A DNA stretch of 5,725 nucleotides, taken from NCBI GenBank assembly GCA_016190545.1, contig JACPQI010000068.1, positions 1 through 5,725 of the forward strand, written 5' to 3'. The stretch is from Chloroflexota bacterium (GTDB taxonomy: Bacteria > Chloroflexota > Dehalococcoidia > SHYB01 > JACPQI01). Positions 5,255 through 5,725 of the stretch are shown piece after piece. Every line of letters starts with the position of its first letter. The stretch's first letter is position 1. The notes under the pieces are model-generated. The model saw nothing but the letters and a program-made list of their open reading frames with translations. It was not told the DNA's origin and did not search any database. The translations under genes were made by a program, and so were the position numbers.

Positions 5255-5270
5255 GGCCGTGCGAGGCCAT
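5253..5270. promoter_or_regulatory. Inverted repeat over the thrC transcription start
   Basis: ATGGCC (5253-5258) and GGCCAT (5265-5270) form a perfect 6+6 inverted repeat with spacer GTGCGA. It covers the last two bases of the -10, the predicted start point and the region just before the ATG, a place where a repressor would block initiation. GAGG at 5263-5266, the only Shine-Dalgarno-like sequence for thrC, lies partly inside it. Operator function is inferred; a small mRNA 5' hairpin is also possible. Confidence 0.4.
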
Positions 5271-5274
5271 AGCT

Positions 5275-5725
5275 ATGGGCAAAGGCGTTCTGCGCCAGTA
5301 CAGCGATTTCCTTCCCGTCAATGAGTCCACGCCCCTCATTTCCCTGGGCGAGGGCGATACGCCGTTGGTCCGCTCGCAGCGCCTGGAGAAAGAGCTGGGC
5401 AGCGGGCCTCTCTTCTTCAAGCTGGAGGGGTGCAATCCCACCGGATCCTTCAAAGACCGGGGCATGGTGGTGGCGGTGGCCAAAGCCCTGGAGGCCAAAA
5501 GCGGCGTCATCATGTGCGCCTCCACCGGCAACACCAGCGCCTCGGCGGCGGCCTACGGCGCCCGCTGCGCCCTTCGCACCGTGGTCTTAGTACCCAAGGG
5601 CAACATCGCCTTGGGCAAGATGGCCCAGGCCATCGCCTATGGCGCCACCATCGCCCAGATCAACGGCAGCTTTGACGAGGCGCTCCAGATCGTGCGGGTG
5701 CTCACCCAGAAGTACCCGATTACCC
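5275..5725 (+). CDS. thrC: Threonine synthase, 5' part, cut by the window end
   Basis: Threonine synthase converts O-phosphohomoserine to threonine and phosphate with pyridoxal phosphate, the last step of the pathway that hom feeds. The first 150 residues are present; full-length relatives have roughly 350-420. Visible landmarks are the N-terminal LISLGEGDTPLVRSQRLEKE (21-40), FFKLEGCNPTGSFKDRGM (47-64) with the cofactor-binding Lys60 in SFKDRG, and CASTGNTSASAAAYGAR (81-97), which contains the phosphate-binding STGNTSAS loop. VVLVPKGNIALGKMAQA (103-119) and the YGATIAQINGSFDEA region (122-136) continue the fold-type II PLP core. The start ATG at 5275 has only a weak GAGG eight bases upstream; an ATG at 5253 is out of frame. 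No frameshift is seen up to the window edge. The short N-terminus before the core fits the bacterial form without a long extra domain. Confidence 0.95.
   Translation, partial: MGKGVLRQYSDFLPVNESTPLISLGEGDTPLVRSQRLEKELGSGPLFFKLEGCNPTGSFKDRGMVVAVAKALEAKSGVIMCASTGNTSASAAAYGARCALRTVVLVPKGNIALGKMAQAIAYGATIAQINGSFDEALQIVRVLTQKYPIT

Noticed and set aside
1..5725. CRISPR array, tRNA, rRNA, transposase or phage genes
   Set aside because: No regularly spaced direct repeats, no cloverleaf or rRNA signature, and no such protein families were found.

Overview
The window is a GC-rich bacterial chromosome segment with every supported gene on the + strand. It carries a conserved ribosomal/replication cluster (rpsF-ssb-rpsR), a membrane-anchored parvulin-type foldase, and two threonine-pathway genes (hom and the start of thrC). 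High GC, a zinc-type S18, a DUF6941-like protein next to rpsF-ssb-rpsR, and GC-rich palindromic intergenic repeats suggest Chloroflexota, perhaps Dehalococcoidia. That placement is an inference from gene content and style, and is not proven here.

Layout. Bases 1-195: a weak candidate promoter, then a roughly 143-bp palindrome-rich element with terminal inverted repeats, ending just before a ribosome binding site. Bases 196-597: a 133-residue DUF6941-like protein of unknown function. Bases 598-957: no gene, but a separate hairpin (671-707) and a second, diverged copy of the element (about 764-915). Bases 958-2334: an extended -10 promoter followed by rpsF (S6), ssb and rpsR (S18); S18 has unusual low-complexity extensions at both ends. 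Bases 2335-2498: a leader with a promoter-like extended -10 and a 15-bp imperfect tandem repeat reaching the start region of the next gene. Bases 2499-5218: a tandem-PPIC peptidyl-prolyl isomerase and hom, separated by 5 nt and probably co-transcribed. Bases 5219-5274: a TATAAT promoter with an inverted repeat over the expected transcription start. Bases 5275-5725: thrC, cut by the window end.

How the genes work together. S6 and S18 are neighbours on the 30S platform, and SSB is commonly co-transcribed with them. Homoserine dehydrogenase makes homoserine; threonine synthase then uses phosphohomoserine. The homoserine kinase step (thrB) is not in the window. The foldase is upstream of hom in the same apparent transcription unit without an obvious biochemical link.

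Most notable non-genic points: (1) two diverged copies of one MITE-like palindromic element with matching internal order, one of which seems to lie inside the 5' leader of the DUF6941 gene; (2) the foldase-hom and thrC upstream regions share a nearly identical stretch of about 20 bp covering the -10 and predicted start point, which could mean shared regulation. I found no CRISPR array, tRNA, rRNA, transposase gene or phage gene, and no clearly novel defence or enzyme system.
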